The translations under genes were made by a program, and so were the position numbers. A DNA stretch of 64,000 nt from JBFKMV01 sp041629655 (GTDB lineage: Bacteria > Acidobacteriota > Polarisedimenticolia > Polarisedimenticolales > Polarisedimenticolaceae): contig JBFKMV010000002.1 of NCBI GenBank assembly GCA_041629655.1, positions 1-64,000 on the forward strand, in the 5' to 3' direction. Below, in pieces: positions 7,729 through 17,958 of this stretch. Below the pieces are notes generated by a model. That model had not been told where the DNA came from. It did not search any database and worked only from the letters and a program-made list of their open reading frames with translations. How positions within the stretch are numbered: the first letter of the stretch is position 1; every line of letters begins with the position of its first letter.

Positions 7729-10700
7729 CCGGCGCCGGCGGCGGGCCCTCCTGCTCCAGCGACTTGACCAGGCCGGCGTAGCGCTTCTCGATCTTGAACC
7801 CGTACGAGTAGAAGAACGCCGGACGGAAGAACCCGGTCGTCACGGCCTTCACCCCGGCGGCGCGCAGCCGGTTGAAGAACTCGTTCATCAACCCCTCGGC
7901 GATGCCCTTCTTGCGGTAGCGTTCCGCGACGACGATCTTCTCCAGGTGCGCGGCCTGCCCGTCCTCCTCGACGTGGTAGTAGATCCCGCCGATGATGTGG
8001 TTGCGCTCGTTGAGCGCCACCAGGTACTGGTGCTCGGGACGGAACCGCACGTCGAGCTTGGCCGCCAGGAACTGCCGGTGCAGGCGGCCGACCTCCTTGG
8101 GGTTCATCGCGTGCCGGACCCGGAACACGCTGCCCTCCTGGTCCTCGAACTGCACCACCACCTCGCTGTCGCCGCGATCGGACAGCTCGAACTCCGCGGC
8201 ATCTTCGGGCCGCAGGTAGGGGTGCGAGAGCCGCGCCAGGAAATAATCGTCATCGGCGCCGACCTCGACGCGTGAGCGCAGATCGGCCACCGCGTCGATC
8301 AACGACTCCACGCTCAGCTCGCGGCGCCGCAACCGGTCGACGAGCTCGCCGAGACCCTGCACCAGCGGAGCGGGGGAGTCGTGGAACACCGTCTCCAGGA
8401 AGTAGCGCACGCGAACCTCGGGGTGCGCCGGAACCAGTCTCGGCAGCCCGTAGGTCTCGTAGATCTCCAGCAGCGTGCTGGCGCGGGCCTGCGGCGTGCT
8501 CTCGCCGCCGAGCTGCTCCCAGCGGCGGTAGCGGCTGGCCGCGAAGTGTAGCCGCATCGGCCGGAAGCCCCGGGCTTCGATCTCGGCGACGAACGCCTCG
8601 GTCTGCGCCCGCAGCGCCAGCGGAAGCTCGTCCGGGCCGTCCAGTGTCTCGCGCAGCAACGCCAGGCCTTCCTGTTCGCCGACGACCTCGGGCAGCGAGG
8701 ACAGCACGACGCTCCACGGCACCAGGCCGCCGAGCTGCGGGAAGCGCTCCTCGGCAGGCGCCAGCAGGTCGTCGCGAAAACCCAGCAGCATCGGCACGAT
8801 GCCGCGAAACGGCCGCCGGCTGGACAGCGAGACCAGGCGCGCGCCGCTGTGGTAGTCGTGCGTCGGCACGACGACGTTGGACAGGCTGGCGTCCGCGATC
8901 TCCCAGCGCCGCCCGGTGCGGTTCCAGAAGTCGACGTAGGCCGTGAGCGTGGTCCAGACGAAGAACGGCCACAGGAACCGCAGCCGCTCCGCCTCCGTCT
9001 CGCGACGCGACAGTCGTTGCATCGCGCGCTCCAGCGTCTCGCCGGGTATGAACTCCTCGCTCCACAGGTCGTGATCGGGCCAGTAGCCGCCGAAGTCCTC
9101 GACCAGCGGGTCGCGGTCCTGCGCGTCGCCGCACAGGATCAGCCAGTGGGTCTCCTCGTCGATCTGCTCGCGCGTCAGCTCGTGGTTCACGTTGACCGCC
9201 AGGTCGAACGAGCCCTGGTAGCGGGTCTGCACGGCCAGCCGGTACACCGACTTGCCGTGCCGCGATCCGAGCAGCCGCACCCACACCCCGCCCACCGGGA
9301 TGTCGTTGAGCCGGATCGTCGCACCGCCCGAGAACAGGAACACCGCCTCGCGCAGCAGGCCGGTGCCGCGCAGCGCCGCGAGCAACCGCCGCCGGTCCCC
9401 GGCCGGGACGTCCTCGTCGAACACCACGACGTCGCTCCAGCGGTATTCCCGTCCGGTCTCGGCATCCACGGCGATGCGCGAGGACGGACCGAGCCACTTG
9501 CGGAAGCCGCGGATCAGGGCGTCCGCGGCGCGGGCGGCCTCGCGGCGCACCCGCTCGACGGGCGCGAACAGCTTGGCCCGCAACAGCAGCGCGCGCAGCC
9601 GGCGGTACCGGGCGGGGTGGACCATCCCGTACTCGGCGAGCAGTCGCATCAACGACACCGCGCGGAGGATCCCGCGGCTCGACGGGGCGGGCTCGCGCAA
9701 GGCGGCCTGCGCGGCGGCGATCAGCGCCTCGACCTTCGCGTCCGAGAGGTCCTGGCCGACCAGCTCGGCGCGGGTCCTGCGGTCGAGCAGCTTGCCGGGC
9801 GCGGCGAGGAAGCGGGCCAGCGTGTCCTCGAAGCGCGAGTCGCGCTCGGCCGCGGCCAGCACCTGGAAGGCCCGGCGGCGGACCTGGATCGAGCCGGCCA
9901 GCGCGGCGCGCGCGACCAGCAGCCGCACCGGCTCGGCCAGCTCGGCGTCCTCGGAGGCCAGCACCTCGTCGAGCAGGCCGAGCGCCCGCAGCGCGTCCTC
10001 GCGCCGCGCGGCGGCCAGGAACATCGCGGCCAGGTGCAGGTCGTCCAGGCCGAACTCGGCCTTGCCGGCGCAGGCCTCGAACGCCGCTCGCTGGGCCTCG
10101 GTCGGGTTGAACGGCGCCGGCCGCCCCTGCCACTCCAGGCCCGCGCTGGAACCCGGACGCTGGAGCGCCGGCAGGTCGAGCGCGACGAAGTCGGCCAGCT
10201 CCTCGTTGCCCAGCCACAGCCGCGGGGCGCCGAGCAGGCCGCCCAGGTTCAGCGGGCCCCGTTCGTGGCGGTAGCTGCACGAGCCGACCACGACGCGCCC
10301 CCGCCCGGCCCGTCGCACGGTGAGGCTGCCGGCACCCGAACGGATCGCGATCGCGTCGTCGCGCACGACGAGGTCCTGCGCCGTGAGCCCGAGCGCCTGG
10401 AACAGCCAGTTGGGAACGATCAGCTCCAGCCCGCCGACCGGGAAGCTGGCCCGGCGGTACAGCAGGCGGATCGTGTCGCGGAGGTTGCGCTCGACGGTCG
10501 AGCGGCGCGGGGTGCCCTTGGCGGTCAGCTCGCCCTGCTCGGGATCCAGGTCGCGATCGATCACCGCGAAGTCGACGATCCGCTCGTACGGCGACAGGAA
10601 CTTGTTGACCGACACGACGATCGAGCGCAGGTGGTCGCGCAGCTCCTCCGCGGGCAACGCGCGCAGGTCGAGCTCGCGGTAGTCGTAGTTGGGGTGGATC

Positions 10701-12505
10701 AGCACCGTGTTGTACGGCCGATGGTCGCCGACCAGGAACACGCGGCGCACCGATTCGAAGTCCCGGAACAGGTTCTCGATCCGCTGCGGGGCGATCGTTT
10801 CGCCCTTGATGTTCTTGTAGATCTCCTTCTTGCGGTCGATCAGCCTCAGGAAGCCGTCGGCGTCGACCTCCATCAGGTCGCCGGTGGGCAGCCAGCCCCG
10901 CTCGTCGAACGACGGTTGGCCGTCCGGCGGATCGAGGTAGCCCAGCATCACGTAAGGGCCGCGCACCAGCAGCTCCCCGTCGTCGGCGATCGACAGCTCG
11001 ATCCCGGGCAGCGCGCAGCCCAGCGAGTCGTCCTTGTAGCGGCCGGGCGGGGTCATGGTGATCCCGCCCGTCGCCTCGGTCATGCCGAATCCGCTCATCA
11101 GCTCGACGCCGTTGTGCTGGAAGAAGCGGAAGATCTCGCTGTCCAGGTGGCCCGCCGCCGAGAGGCCCCAGCGCAGCCGGCCGCCCGTGACCTGCCGCGT
11201 GGCCTCGAGCAGCTCCTCGTCGCTGGCCTCGAGCGGATCGGCGCGCGCCGCGATCGCCTCGTAGAGCTGCATCCACTTCTTGGGCACGCTGATGAACGTC
11301 GTCGGCCGGTGCCGGCGCATCCCGTTGACCAGCGCCTCCACGGACGGGTTCTCCAGGAAGCAGTACAGCGAACCCCAGAACACGCAACCCAGCATCTCCA
11401 GGAAGCGGCCGAAGGTGTGGTAGAGCGGCAGGTAGCACAGGAAGACGTCGTCCTCGCCCAGCTCGGGCAGCGCCAGCGCGCGAGCGAAGCGCTTGAACAC
11501 GATGTTGCCGTGCGAAAAGCGGATGCCCTTCGGCATCCCGGTCGTCCCGGAGGTGTACATCACCGTCGCGAGATCTCCGCTTCCCACCGCCTCGGACCGT
11601 TCGCGGATCCGCTGCGCCGGGACCGCCTGGGCCAGCGAGGCCAGATCCTCCAGCGTCAGCACGCCGGCGGGAACGGGGCTCGGCGGCTCGATGACGACGA
11701 TCGAGCGCAGCTCGGGCAGCGAGTCGCGGTGCTTGGACACCTTGGCCAGCTGCTCGCGGGTCGACACGACGACCGTCCGGACGGCCGCGTGACGGAGCAT
11801 GTAGGCCACGTCGGCGTCGGTCGAGTTGGCCGGGATCAGCACGTTGACGATCCCCCCGGTCAGACAGGCCAGATCGACGAGGGCCATCTCGATGCGGTTC
11901 TCCGACAGCAAGGCCACCCGGCCGGGCCCGTCCTCGGGGTCCAGCCCGGTCAGGCCCCGCGCCAACAGCTCGACCCGCGCCGCCGCGTGACGCCAGGTCA
12001 AGGTCTGGATGCCGCGGGCCGTCGGCACCTCGAACAGCGCCTTCGGACCGTAGGCCTCGGCGCGCTGCCGGAACAACGGCCCGACCGTGAACGCGGAACG
12101 CTCGATCAGGGTCAGCGTCCGCTCGGACCAGGCCGCGACGTCGCCGGGAGCGATCCGGCGGAGCAGGGACGGGCGACGGATCAGGTCCAGCAGGTCCCAG
12201 GCCAGCCGCCGGGATTCTCCTGCCGCGTCCGGGCTCGCGAGGCGCCCGGCGACGCGGTCCGCCAGCGCGGCGAGTTGTCCCAGGTCCAGCTCCGACAGGA
12301 CCGGGCCGGAGCGGGGCGACTCCAGCACGGCCGAGACGATGGCGCGGTCGAAGGCCGCGGTTTCACCGCCCGGCACGTCGCCGGCGACGCGTAGTGCCTC
12401 GGCCACGCGCCCGAGTGTCTCGGTCGCCCCGCGACCCGCGCTGCCGGCGAGTCGCTCGAGCGCGCCGGCGTCGCCGGTCGGTGAATCTGCGGGCGCGCGT
12501 TCCAT
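7703..12505 (-). CDS. Acyl-CoA ligase / HEAT-like / GNAT acetyltransferase multidomain protein, 1600 aa
   Basis: A very large cytoplasmic protein. Residues about 1-130: helical, unknown. About 140-690: long-chain AMP-dependent acyl-CoA ligase, with [18 protein letters not shown], the FGMTEATGG and GWLPTGDL motifs and [11 protein letters not shown]. About 690-800: beta-rich segment with [13 protein letters not shown]. About 800-1010: helical, HEAT/armadillo-like. About 1020-1430: a domain I cannot name ([26 protein letters not shown]). About 1480-1590: GNAT N-acetyltransferase with the acetyl-CoA motif [18 protein letters not shown] at 12505 has GGGAGG ten bases upstream; a perfect TATAAT -10 lies at 12570-12565 (no clear -35). 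Probable role: activating a fatty acid and modifying a protein or small acceptor; substrate unknown. A single intact frame, not a pseudogene fusion. Confidence 0.85.
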   Translation of the reverse strand: MERAPADSPTGDAGALERLAGSAGRGATETLGRVAEALRVAGDVPGGETAAFDRAIVSAVLESPRSGPVLSELDLGQLAALADRVAGRLASPDAAGESRRLAWDLLDLIRRPSLLRRIAPGDVAAWSERTLTLIERSAFTVGPLFRQRAEAYGPKALFEVPTARGIQTLTWRHAAARVELLARGLTGLDPEDGPGRVALLSENRIEMALVDLACLTGGIVNVLIPANSTDADVAYMLRHAAVRTVVVSTREQLAKVSKHRDSLPELRSIVVIEPPSPVPAGVLTLEDLASLAQAVPAQRIRERSEAVGSGDLATVMYTSGTTGMPKGIRFSHGNIVFKRFARALALPELGEDDVFLCYLPLYHTFGRFLEMLGCVFWGSLYCFLENPSVEALVNGMRRHRPTTFISVPKKWMQLYEAIAARADPLEASDEELLEATRQVTGGRLRWGLSAAGHLDSEIFRFFQHNGVELMSGFGMTEATGGITMTPPGRYKDDSLGCALPGIELSIADDGELLVRGPYVMLGYLDPPDGQPSFDERGWLPTGDLMEVDADGFLRLIDRKKEIYKNIKGETIAPQRIENLFRDFESVRRVFLVGDHRPYNTVLIHPNYDYRELDLRALPAEELRDHLRSIVVSVNKFLSPYERIVDFAVIDRDLDPEQGELTAKGTPRRSTVERNLRDTIRLLYRRASFPVGGLELIVPNWLFQALGLTAQDLVVRDDAIAIRSGAGSLTVRRAGRGRVVVGSCSYRHERGPLNLGGLLGAPRLWLGNEELADFVALDLPALQRPGSSAGLEWQGRPAPFNPTEAQRAAFEACAGKAEFGLDDLHLAAMFLAAARREDALRALGLLDEVLASEDAELAEPVRLLVARAALAGSIQVRRRAFQVLAAAERDSRFEDTLARFLAAPGKLLDRRTRAELVGQDLSDAKVEALIAAAQAALREPAPSSRGILRAVSLMRLLAEYGMVHPARYRRLRALLLRAKLFAPVERVRREAARAADALIRGFRKWLGPSSRIAVDAETGREYRWSDVVVFDEDVPAGDRRRLLAALRGTGLLREAVFLFSGGATIRLNDIPVGGVWVRLLGSRHGKSVYRLAVQTRYQGSFDLAVNVNHELTREQIDEETHWLILCGDAQDRDPLVEDFGGYWPDHDLWSEEFIPGETLERAMQRLSRRETEAERLRFLWPFFVWTTLTAYVDFWNRTGRRWEIADASLSNVVVPTHDYHSGARLVSLSSRRPFRGIVPMLLGFRDDLLAPAEERFPQLGGLVPWSVVLSSLPEVVGEQEGLALLRETLDGPDELPLALRAQTEAFVAEIEARGFRPMRLHFAASRYRRWEQLGGESTPQARASTLLEIYETYGLPRLVPAHPEVRVRYFLETVFHDSPAPLVQGLGELVDRLRRRELSVESLIDAVADLRSRVEVGADDDYFLARLSHPYLRPEDAAEFELSDRGDSEVVVQFEDQEGSVFRVRHAMNPKEVGRLHRQFLAAKLDVRFRPEHQYLVALNERNHIIGGIYYHVEEDGQAAHLEKIVVAERYRKKGIAEGLMNEFFNRLRAAGVKAVTTGFFRPAFFYSYGFKIEKRYAGLVKSLEQEGPPPAPVNPALPPA

Positions 12506-12603
12506 GCGTGTCCGACCTCCCGCGTCCGCGGAGCAAGCGTTCCGGTCGCGCAACGAGATCCACGATTATAGTCGGTCGGACGCGGATCCGTCCGATTTGT
12601 GGC

Positions 12604-12632
12604 TGGACCGCCGGAGCGCGCCCGGGTAGAGT
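12604..12632 (+). promoter_or_regulatory. Possible promoter for the archaemetzincin-like gene
   Basis: TGGACC (12604-12609), 17 bases, TAGAGT (12627-12632). It starts transcription about 40 bases before the TTG start codon. It overlaps the region divergent from the fusion gene's TATAAT box. Moderate match only. Confidence 0.35.
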
Positions 12633-12674
12633 GAGGTCGGATCCTCCGACACAATCCGCGCCAGGGAGGCGAGC

Positions 12675-13280
12675 TTGTCCGAGCTGCGGGTCACGGTGAT
12701 TCCGGTCGGCCGGGTCGACGTCGCCGAGGTCGAGGGCGCGCTGGCCCGCGTGACCAAGGTGATCCACAAGCCGATCGAGCTGCGCGAGCCGGCCCCGCTG
12801 CCCCGGGCCGGCGAGGACTCGAGTCGCGGGCAACACGGCGCCGCCGAGCTGCTGGCGGCGTTGCGTCTGGGGGCGCCGCGGCTCGCCGTCGACAAGCTGG
12901 TCGGCGGGGCGGCGAGCGAGGGCCAGCCCGTTCCGATACCGTCACCGGACGCGATGGTGTTCGTGACCGACGTGGACCTGTTCACGCCCTCGACCGACGG
13001 CGTGTTCATGCACGTCACCCCCGCCCAGCACGCCGGGCTGGTGTCGGTGCGGCGCCTGCGCGAGGCGTTCTATCGCCGCCGGGCCGACCCCAAGCGGCAG
13101 CGCGCGCGCCTGGTCAAGGAGATCCTGCGGGCGATCGGGCGCGCGGCCGGCCTGCCCAACTGCCCGGATCCGGCCTGCGTCGTCTCGCCGACGCAGGCGC
13201 TGCCCGACATCGATCGCAAGGCGGAACGGTTCTGCAGCGCCTGCTGGCGTAGACTGTCCACCGGATCGATCCGGATCTGA
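12675..13280 (+). CDS. Archaemetzincin-like protein lacking the catalytic zinc motif
   Basis: A 201-residue member of the archaemetzincin (M54) family by overall layout: N-terminal beta strands (VTVIPVGRVD), FVTDVDLFTP, then LVKEILRAIGRAAGLPNC, CPDPACVV, a D-x-D-x-K segment and FCSACWRRL. The family motif is H-E-x-x-H-x-x-G-x-x-x-C-x4-C-x-M, then about 17 residues and C-x-x-C. Here every catalytic residue is changed (R-A-x-x-R-x-x-G), while all four cysteines of the structural zinc site are kept. It is therefore expected to fold but not to cut peptides. TTG start with GGGAGG five bases upstream. Lies 59 bases before glgC on the same strand. Confidence 0.8.
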   Translation: MSELRVTVIPVGRVDVAEVEGALARVTKVIHKPIELREPAPLPRAGEDSSRGQHGAAELLAALRLGAPRLAVDKLVGGAASEGQPVPIPSPDAMVFVTDVDLFTPSTDGVFMHVTPAQHAGLVSVRRLREAFYRRRADPKRQRARLVKEILRAIGRAAGLPNCPDPACVVSPTQALPDIDRKAERFCSACWRRLSTGSIRI

Positions 13281-13339
13281 CCGCAACCACGGCGCCGCGG
13301 TCCGCCGGCGGGGCCGCTGCGGCAGGGGAGAAGCGCGAC

Positions 13340-14626
13340 GTGGACAACGTGGACAACCTGAACGAACGGATCAAGGACGCCGTGGCGGTGATCCTCGGGG
13401 GCGGCCGCGGAGCGCGGCTCGACCCGCTGACCCGCAACCGGTCCAAGCCCGCCGTGCCGATCGCCGGCAAGTACCGGCTGATCGATCTGCCGATCAGCAA
13501 CTGCATCCACTCCGGCGTCAGACGGATGTTCGTGCTGACGCAGTTCAACTCGTTCTCGCTGCACCGGCACATCTCGCAGACCTACAAGTTCGACATGTTC
13601 GCGCGCGCTTACGTGCACATCCTCGCGGCGCAGCAGACCCCGAGCAACGAGCAGTGGTTCCAGGGCACCGCCGACGCGGTGCGGCAGAACATGAACGTGT
13701 TCATGGAGGCGCTGGGCGACCTGGTGTTCGTGCTGTCCGGCGACCACATGTACCGCATGGACTACCGGGCGATGCTGCGCGACCACATGCGTAGCGGTGC
13801 GGACATCACGCTCGCGGTGCTGCCGTGCTCCGAAGCCGAGATCGGCGGCTTCGGGGCCGTGCGCGTCGACGAGTCGGGGCAGATCCGGGAGTTCCGCGAG
13901 AAGCCCAAGACCGCCGAGGCCCGGGACGGAATCGAGGTCTCGCCGGAACAGCTCGAGCAGCGCGGTCTCGGCGTCGACCGGCCGTACCTGGCCTCGATGG
14001 GAATCTACCTGTTCCGCAAGGAGGTGCTGGCGCGTTGCCTGGACAACGAGCTGGCCGATTTCGGCCACGACGTGATCCCGGCCGCCGTTGACGAGTTCAA
14101 GGTCCAGGCGCACTTCTTCGACGGGTACTGGCGCGACATCGGGACGATCCGCTCGTTCTACGAGGCCCACATGGACCTGGTGCGGCCCGATCCGCCGTTC
14201 CGTTTCGACGATCCGGACTGGCCGTTCTTCACCCATCCGCGCTACCTGCCGGGAAGCATGCTCAACGGCGTGCGCTGCAACCGCACGATCCTCGCCGACG
14301 GCACCGAGATCCACGACTCGACCGTCGAGGATTCGATCGTCGGCATGCGCACGGCGCTGCGCAGCGCGACGATCCGGCGCTCGCTGATCATGGGCGTCGA
14401 TCCCTACCCGCCCGCCGGCCCGCCCGGCGCCCCGCCGATCGGAATCGGCGAGGGCAGCCTGATCCAGGACGCGATCGTGGACAAGAACGCGCGCATCGGC
14501 AAGAACGTCCGCATCGTCAACAAGGGCGAGGTCACCGAAGCCGTGGGCGACGGCTGGGTGATTCGGGACGGTGTCGCGGTCGTGGCCAAGGGGGCCGTGC
14601 TGCCCGACGGCACCACGATTCCCTGA
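13340..14626 (+). CDS. glgC: Glucose-1-phosphate adenylyltransferase
   Basis: Makes ADP-glucose from glucose 1-phosphate and ATP, the committed step of glycogen synthesis. 428 residues, normal length. N-terminal nucleotidyltransferase domain: GGGRGARLDPLTRNRSKPA with the phosphate-binding loop, then GKYRLIDLPISNC, QGTADAVRQNM, LSGDHMYRMDY, EKPKT and GYWRDIGT; C-terminal left-handed beta-helix with hexapeptide repeats (DSTVEDSIVG, AIVDKNARIGKNVRI). GTG start with GGGGAG about 9 bases upstream; a second in-frame GTG lies three codons later. No glgA or glgB is nearby, so glycogen genes are dispersed in this genome. Confidence 0.95.
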   Translation: MDNVDNLNERIKDAVAVILGGGRGARLDPLTRNRSKPAVPIAGKYRLIDLPISNCIHSGVRRMFVLTQFNSFSLHRHISQTYKFDMFARAYVHILAAQQTPSNEQWFQGTADAVRQNMNVFMEALGDLVFVLSGDHMYRMDYRAMLRDHMRSGADITLAVLPCSEAEIGGFGAVRVDESGQIREFREKPKTAEARDGIEVSPEQLEQRGLGVDRPYLASMGIYLFRKEVLARCLDNELADFGHDVIPAAVDEFKVQAHFFDGYWRDIGTIRSFYEAHMDLVRPDPPFRFDDPDWPFFTHPRYLPGSMLNGVRCNRTILADGTEIHDSTVEDSIVGMRTALRSATIRRSLIMGVDPYPPAGPPGAPPIGIGEGSLIQDAIVDKNARIGKNVRIVNKGEVTEAVGDGWVIRDGVAVVAKGAVLPDGTTIP

Positions 14627-14642
14627 GCCGGCGGCGGACGCG

Positions 14643-15947
14643 TTACAGCCCGAGCAGCCCGCGCTGCCCGTGGTAGAACAGGCCGGCCAGCGCCCCGGTC
14701 ATCAGCGTCGCCAGCGTCGAAGCGGCCAGCGCGCGTAGCGACAGCGCGGCCAGGTCGTCGCGACGGGAGGGCGCCAGCGCGGCCACGCCGCCGACGAAGA
14801 TCCCCACCGACGCGACGTGGGTGAAACCGCACAGCGCGTAGGACATGATCAGCAGCGTGCGCGGCGAGACGGCCTGCGCCGCGCCCAGCCGTCCGAGCTC
14901 CTGGTACGCCACCACCTCGGTCAGCAGGATGCGCTGGCCGAGCAACCGCGCCGCGGCGCCGACGTCGGCGGCCTCCACGCCGAGCAGCCACGCCAGCGGG
15001 GTGAACAGCCAGCCGAACACGCGCTCCAGCGTCAACGGGCCGCCCAGCGCGGCCGCCAGCGGCGCGCTGAGACCCGCCAGCGCCAGGTCGATCATCGCCA
15101 CCACGCCCAGCACCGCGATCAACAGCGTCGCGATCCCCGCGGCGAGCTTCAACCCGTCCCACGACCCGGCGGTCAGCGCGGCCATCGTGTTGCCGTGACG
15201 CTCCGCCTCGGCCAGCGGTGGCAGCGTGCCGAGCGTTTCGGGCGTGCCGGTCTCCGGGAGCATCAGCTTGGAGGCCAGCACCGCCGCGGGGATCGACAGC
15301 ACCGAGGCCGAGATCAGGTGGCCGGCGATCTGCGGGAAGCCGTCCTGCAGGAAGAACACGTACAGGCTGAGCGTGGTCGAGGCCACGGTCGACATCGCGC
15401 AGGTCAGCAGCGTCAACAGCTCCGAACGGGTCATCCGCGCCAGGTACGGGCGTACGGTGGTCACCGCCTCGATGCCGACGAAGATGTTCGAGGCGCCAAC
15501 CAGCGACTCGGCGCCGGACAGCCGCGCGGTGTCCTTGAACAGCCACGCGAACAACCGGATCACCGGCTGGATCACCCGCAGGTGGTACAGCACGGCCATC
15601 AGCGCGGCGAAGAAGATCACGGCCGGAAGCACCTGGGCGGCGAAGACGAAGCCGACCGACGGCTCGCCGGAGCCGGTCTGCTGACCCAGGTTGAGCGCCA
15701 GCGGGCCGAACAGGAACTCGGCCCCCTTGCGGCTGGCACCGAGCAGCGCGACGACCAGGTCGTTGAGCCAGACCAGGGCGATGCGGGCCCAGCCGACCAG
15801 GAACACCACCGCGCCGAGCAACAGCATCAGCGCACCGGCCCCCAGCACGGTGCGCCACGGCACGGGGCGCCGCAGCCCGCCGACGATCCAGGCCAGCCCG
15901 GCCAGGCACAACAGGCCGAGCAGGGAAACGAGGTTGAGACCGCTCAT
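14643..15947 (-). CDS. nupC: Concentrative nucleoside transporter (CNT/NupC family)
   Basis: A 434-residue inner-membrane carrier driving nucleoside uptake with Na+ or H+. Ten or so hydrophobic segments; the CNT-diagnostic stretches are GIEAVTTVRPYL, MSTVASTTLSLY, LTEVVAYQEL and YALCGFTHVASVGIFVGGVA followed by ALAPSRRDDL. An extended N-terminal pair of membrane segments precedes the core. Two ATGs, at 15956 and 15947, lack ribosome-binding sites; I choose 15947 because a -10-like AATAAT lies 7 bases upstream, matching the leaderless pattern seen elsewhere here. Divergent from the molybdopterin oxidoreductase with promoters back to back. Confidence 0.9.
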   Translation of the reverse strand: MSGLNLVSLLGLLCLAGLAWIVGGLRRPVPWRTVLGAGALMLLLGAVVFLVGWARIALVWLNDLVVALLGASRKGAEFLFGPLALNLGQQTGSGEPSVGFVFAAQVLPAVIFFAALMAVLYHLRVIQPVIRLFAWLFKDTARLSGAESLVGASNIFVGIEAVTTVRPYLARMTRSELLTLLTCAMSTVASTTLSLYVFFLQDGFPQIAGHLISASVLSIPAAVLASKLMLPETGTPETLGTLPPLAEAERHGNTMAALTAGSWDGLKLAAGIATLLIAVLGVVAMIDLALAGLSAPLAAALGGPLTLERVFGWLFTPLAWLLGVEAADVGAAARLLGQRILLTEVVAYQELGRLGAAQAVSPRTLLIMSYALCGFTHVASVGIFVGGVAALAPSRRDDLAALSLRALAASTLATLMTGALAGLFYHGQRGLLGL

Positions 15948-15954
15948 CTCGGGC

Positions 15955-15985
15955 ATTATTGACCGGGGACGGGGGCGACGTTCAA
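15955..15985 (-). promoter_or_regulatory. Promoter for the nucleoside transporter
   Basis: Minus strand TTGAAC (15985-15980) and AATAAT (15960-15955) with a long 19-base spacer; the shifted hexamer TCAATA gives 17 bases. The ATG at 15947 follows the AATAAT by 7 bases. The -35 lies 6 bases from the -35 of the divergent promoter. Confidence 0.4.
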
Positions 15986-15991
15986 GCGGAA

Positions 15992-16020
15992 TTGAGCCTT
16001 CCCCCTGCCGGGGATATGCT
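15992..16020 (+). promoter_or_regulatory. Promoter for the molybdopterin oxidoreductase, leaderless start
   Basis: TTGAGC (15992-15997), 17 bases, TATGCT (16015-16020). The ATG at 16028 follows after 7 bases, so the message probably begins at the start codon. An earlier in-frame ATG at 16016 lies inside the -10 box and cannot be used from this promoter. Confidence 0.6.
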
Positions 16021-16027
16021 GAACGCG

Positions 16028-17953
16028 ATGAAGCTGCGCACAACCTGCAACCGGGATTGCCCCGACGCCTGCGGGATCGTGGCGACCGTGGACAACGGGC
16101 GAATCACGCGCCTCGCCGGAGATCCCGACCACCCGGTGACGCGCGGATTCCTGTGCTATCGCACCCATCGCTTCCTCAAGCGCCAGTACGACCCGGACCG
16201 CATCCTCACGCCGTTGATCCGGCGCGGCGGCGAGCTGCGGCCGATCGAGTGGCACGACGCGCTCGATCTGGTGGCCGAGAAGATGCTGCGCATCAAGACC
16301 GAGTCGGGACCGGCCGCGATCCTGCACTACAAGTCCGGCGGGTCGATGGGGTTGATGAAGCACGTCACCGAGCTGTTCTTCGAGCGCTTCGGCCCGGTGA
16401 CGGTCAAGTCCGGCGACATCTGCTCGGGGCCCGGGGAGGCGGCGCAGGAGCTGGATTTCGGCGTCTCCGAAAGTCACGACCTGTTCGACCTGGCCCACAG
16501 CAGGACGATCCTGCTGTGGGGCAAGAACCCGTACGTCAGCAACGTGCATCTGCTGCCGCTGCTGCGCGAGGCGCGCGAGCGGGGAGCCCGGCTGGTGCAG
16601 ATCGATCCGGTGCATCACCGCGGCGCCTCGATCTGCGAGCTGTACCTCCAGCCGCGGCCGGGGGGCGACCTGGCGCTGGCGCTGGGCGTGGCGCGCCGGC
16701 TGTTCGAGAACGGGCGCACCGATCCCGACGCGGCCCTGTACTGCGATCACCTGGAGGAGTTCCGGGAGCTGGCGTTCTCGCGAACGGCGGAGGCCTGGGC
16801 GGAGCTGGCCGACGTCGCGCCTGCCGGTCTCGACCGGCTGGCGGAGCTCTACGGGGACGGCCCGTCCGCGCTGCTGGTCGGCTGGGGCATGCAGCGTCGC
16901 TCCAACGGCAGCGCGATCGTGCGCGCGATGGACGCGCTGGGCGCGATCTCGGGCAACCTCGGCATCCCCGGCGGCGGGGTCTCGTTCTACTTCAAGCGCC
17001 GCGGTGCGTTCGACCTGTCGTTTCTGGGCGGAGCGGCGGCGGCGCCGCGGAGCATCCCCGAGCCGTTGCTGGGCCCCGGGATCCTGGAAGCGACGGACCC
17101 GGCGATCCGGATGGTCTGGGTCACCGCGGGCAACCCCGTGGCGATGCTGCCCGAGTCGGCGACGGTGGCACGGGCGCTGGAAAGCCGCGAGCTGACGGTG
17201 GTGGTCGATGCGTTCCTGACCGACACCGCCCGCTCCGCGCACCTGGTGTTGCCGACCACCACGATGCTGGAGGACGACGACGTGGTCGGGGCCTACGGTC
17301 ACCACTACCTGGCCGAGGTGCGCCCGGTCGCGCCGCCGCCGGACGGCGTGCGGACCGACTACGAGATCAGCTGCGCGCTGGCGCGGCGGCTCAACCTGGA
17401 GCACGAGCTGGCAGGGACCGTCGAGGAGTGGAAGCGACGCTTGTTGTCCCCGGTGGCGGCGCACGGCGCGTCGCTCGACGAGCTGCGCAACGGTCCGGTG
17501 AGGAATCCGCTCGTCGGCGAGGTGCTGTTCGAAGGCCGGCGCTTTCCGACCGCGAGCGGCAAGGTGAACCTGATACACGACGGCCTCGATCCGGTGCCGC
17601 CGCAACCGCCGGCCGAGCGTCCGCTGTTCCTGATGGCGATCGCCACCGACAAGGCGCAGGCCTCGCAGTGGTCGGCCGACAACCAGCGCGGGCCGGCGAC
17701 CGCGACGCTGCACCCTGCGGCCGCCAACGGGTTCGCCGAGGGCGACCGGGTGCGCCTGGAATCCGAGCTTTGCGCCCTCGAGGTCGTGCTGCGCTTCGAC
17801 CCGGCCCAGCGTCGTGACGTGGTGCTGATGCAAAAGGGCGGGTGGTATCGCGCGGGGCGCTGCGCCAACGCGCTGACGCGCGCTCGCGAGACCGACGCCG
17901 GTGGCGGCGCGCGATACTACGAGACGCCCGTCTGCGTCCTGCCGCTGGATTGA
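16028..17953 (+). CDS. Molybdopterin-dependent oxidoreductase (MopB family)
   Basis: A 641-residue cytoplasmic oxidoreductase of the formate dehydrogenase/DMSO reductase superfamily. The N-terminus carries a [4Fe-4S] site, C-x3-C-x3-C (CNRDCPDAC) with the fourth Cys in RGFLCYR. Molybdopterin-guanine-dinucleotide segments follow: SGDICSGPGEAA (Cys is the probable Mo ligand), LLWGKNPYVSNVH, VTAGNPVAMLPES and a C-terminal dinucleotide-binding domain beginning near LFLMAIATDKAQASQWSADN. No Tat signal is present. Substrate cannot be read from sequence; similar stand-alone enzymes are annotated as molybdopterin oxidoreductases of unknown substrate. An esterase gene follows after 5 bases, so the two are coupled. 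No molybdenum-cofactor genes are in the window. Confidence 0.9.
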   Translation: MKLRTTCNRDCPDACGIVATVDNGRITRLAGDPDHPVTRGFLCYRTHRFLKRQYDPDRILTPLIRRGGELRPIEWHDALDLVAEKMLRIKTESGPAAILHYKSGGSMGLMKHVTELFFERFGPVTVKSGDICSGPGEAAQELDFGVSESHDLFDLAHSRTILLWGKNPYVSNVHLLPLLREARERGARLVQIDPVHHRGASICELYLQPRPGGDLALALGVARRLFENGRTDPDAALYCDHLEEFRELAFSRTAEAWAELADVAPAGLDRLAELYGDGPSALLVGWGMQRRSNGSAIVRAMDALGAISGNLGIPGGGVSFYFKRRGAFDLSFLGGAAAAPRSIPEPLLGPGILEATDPAIRMVWVTAGNPVAMLPESATVARALESRELTVVVDAFLTDTARSAHLVLPTTTMLEDDDVVGAYGHHYLAEVRPVAPPPDGVRTDYEISCALARRLNLEHELAGTVEEWKRRLLSPVAAHGASLDELRNGPVRNPLVGEVLFEGRRFPTASGKVNLIHDGLDPVPPQPPAERPLFLMAIATDKAQASQWSADNQRGPATATLHPAAANGFAEGDRVRLESELCALEVVLRFDPAQRRDVVLMQKGGWYRAGRCANALTRARETDAGGGARYYETPVCVLPLD

Positions 17954-17958
17954 CCCGG

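Noticed and set aside
8849..12394. Open frame of 1181 codons on the plus strand opposite the acyl-CoA ligase fusion
   Set aside because: It mirrors the real gene in a very GC-rich region; composition is dominated by Arg, Gln, Gly, Ala and Val with no domain, while the minus-strand frame has clear motifs.
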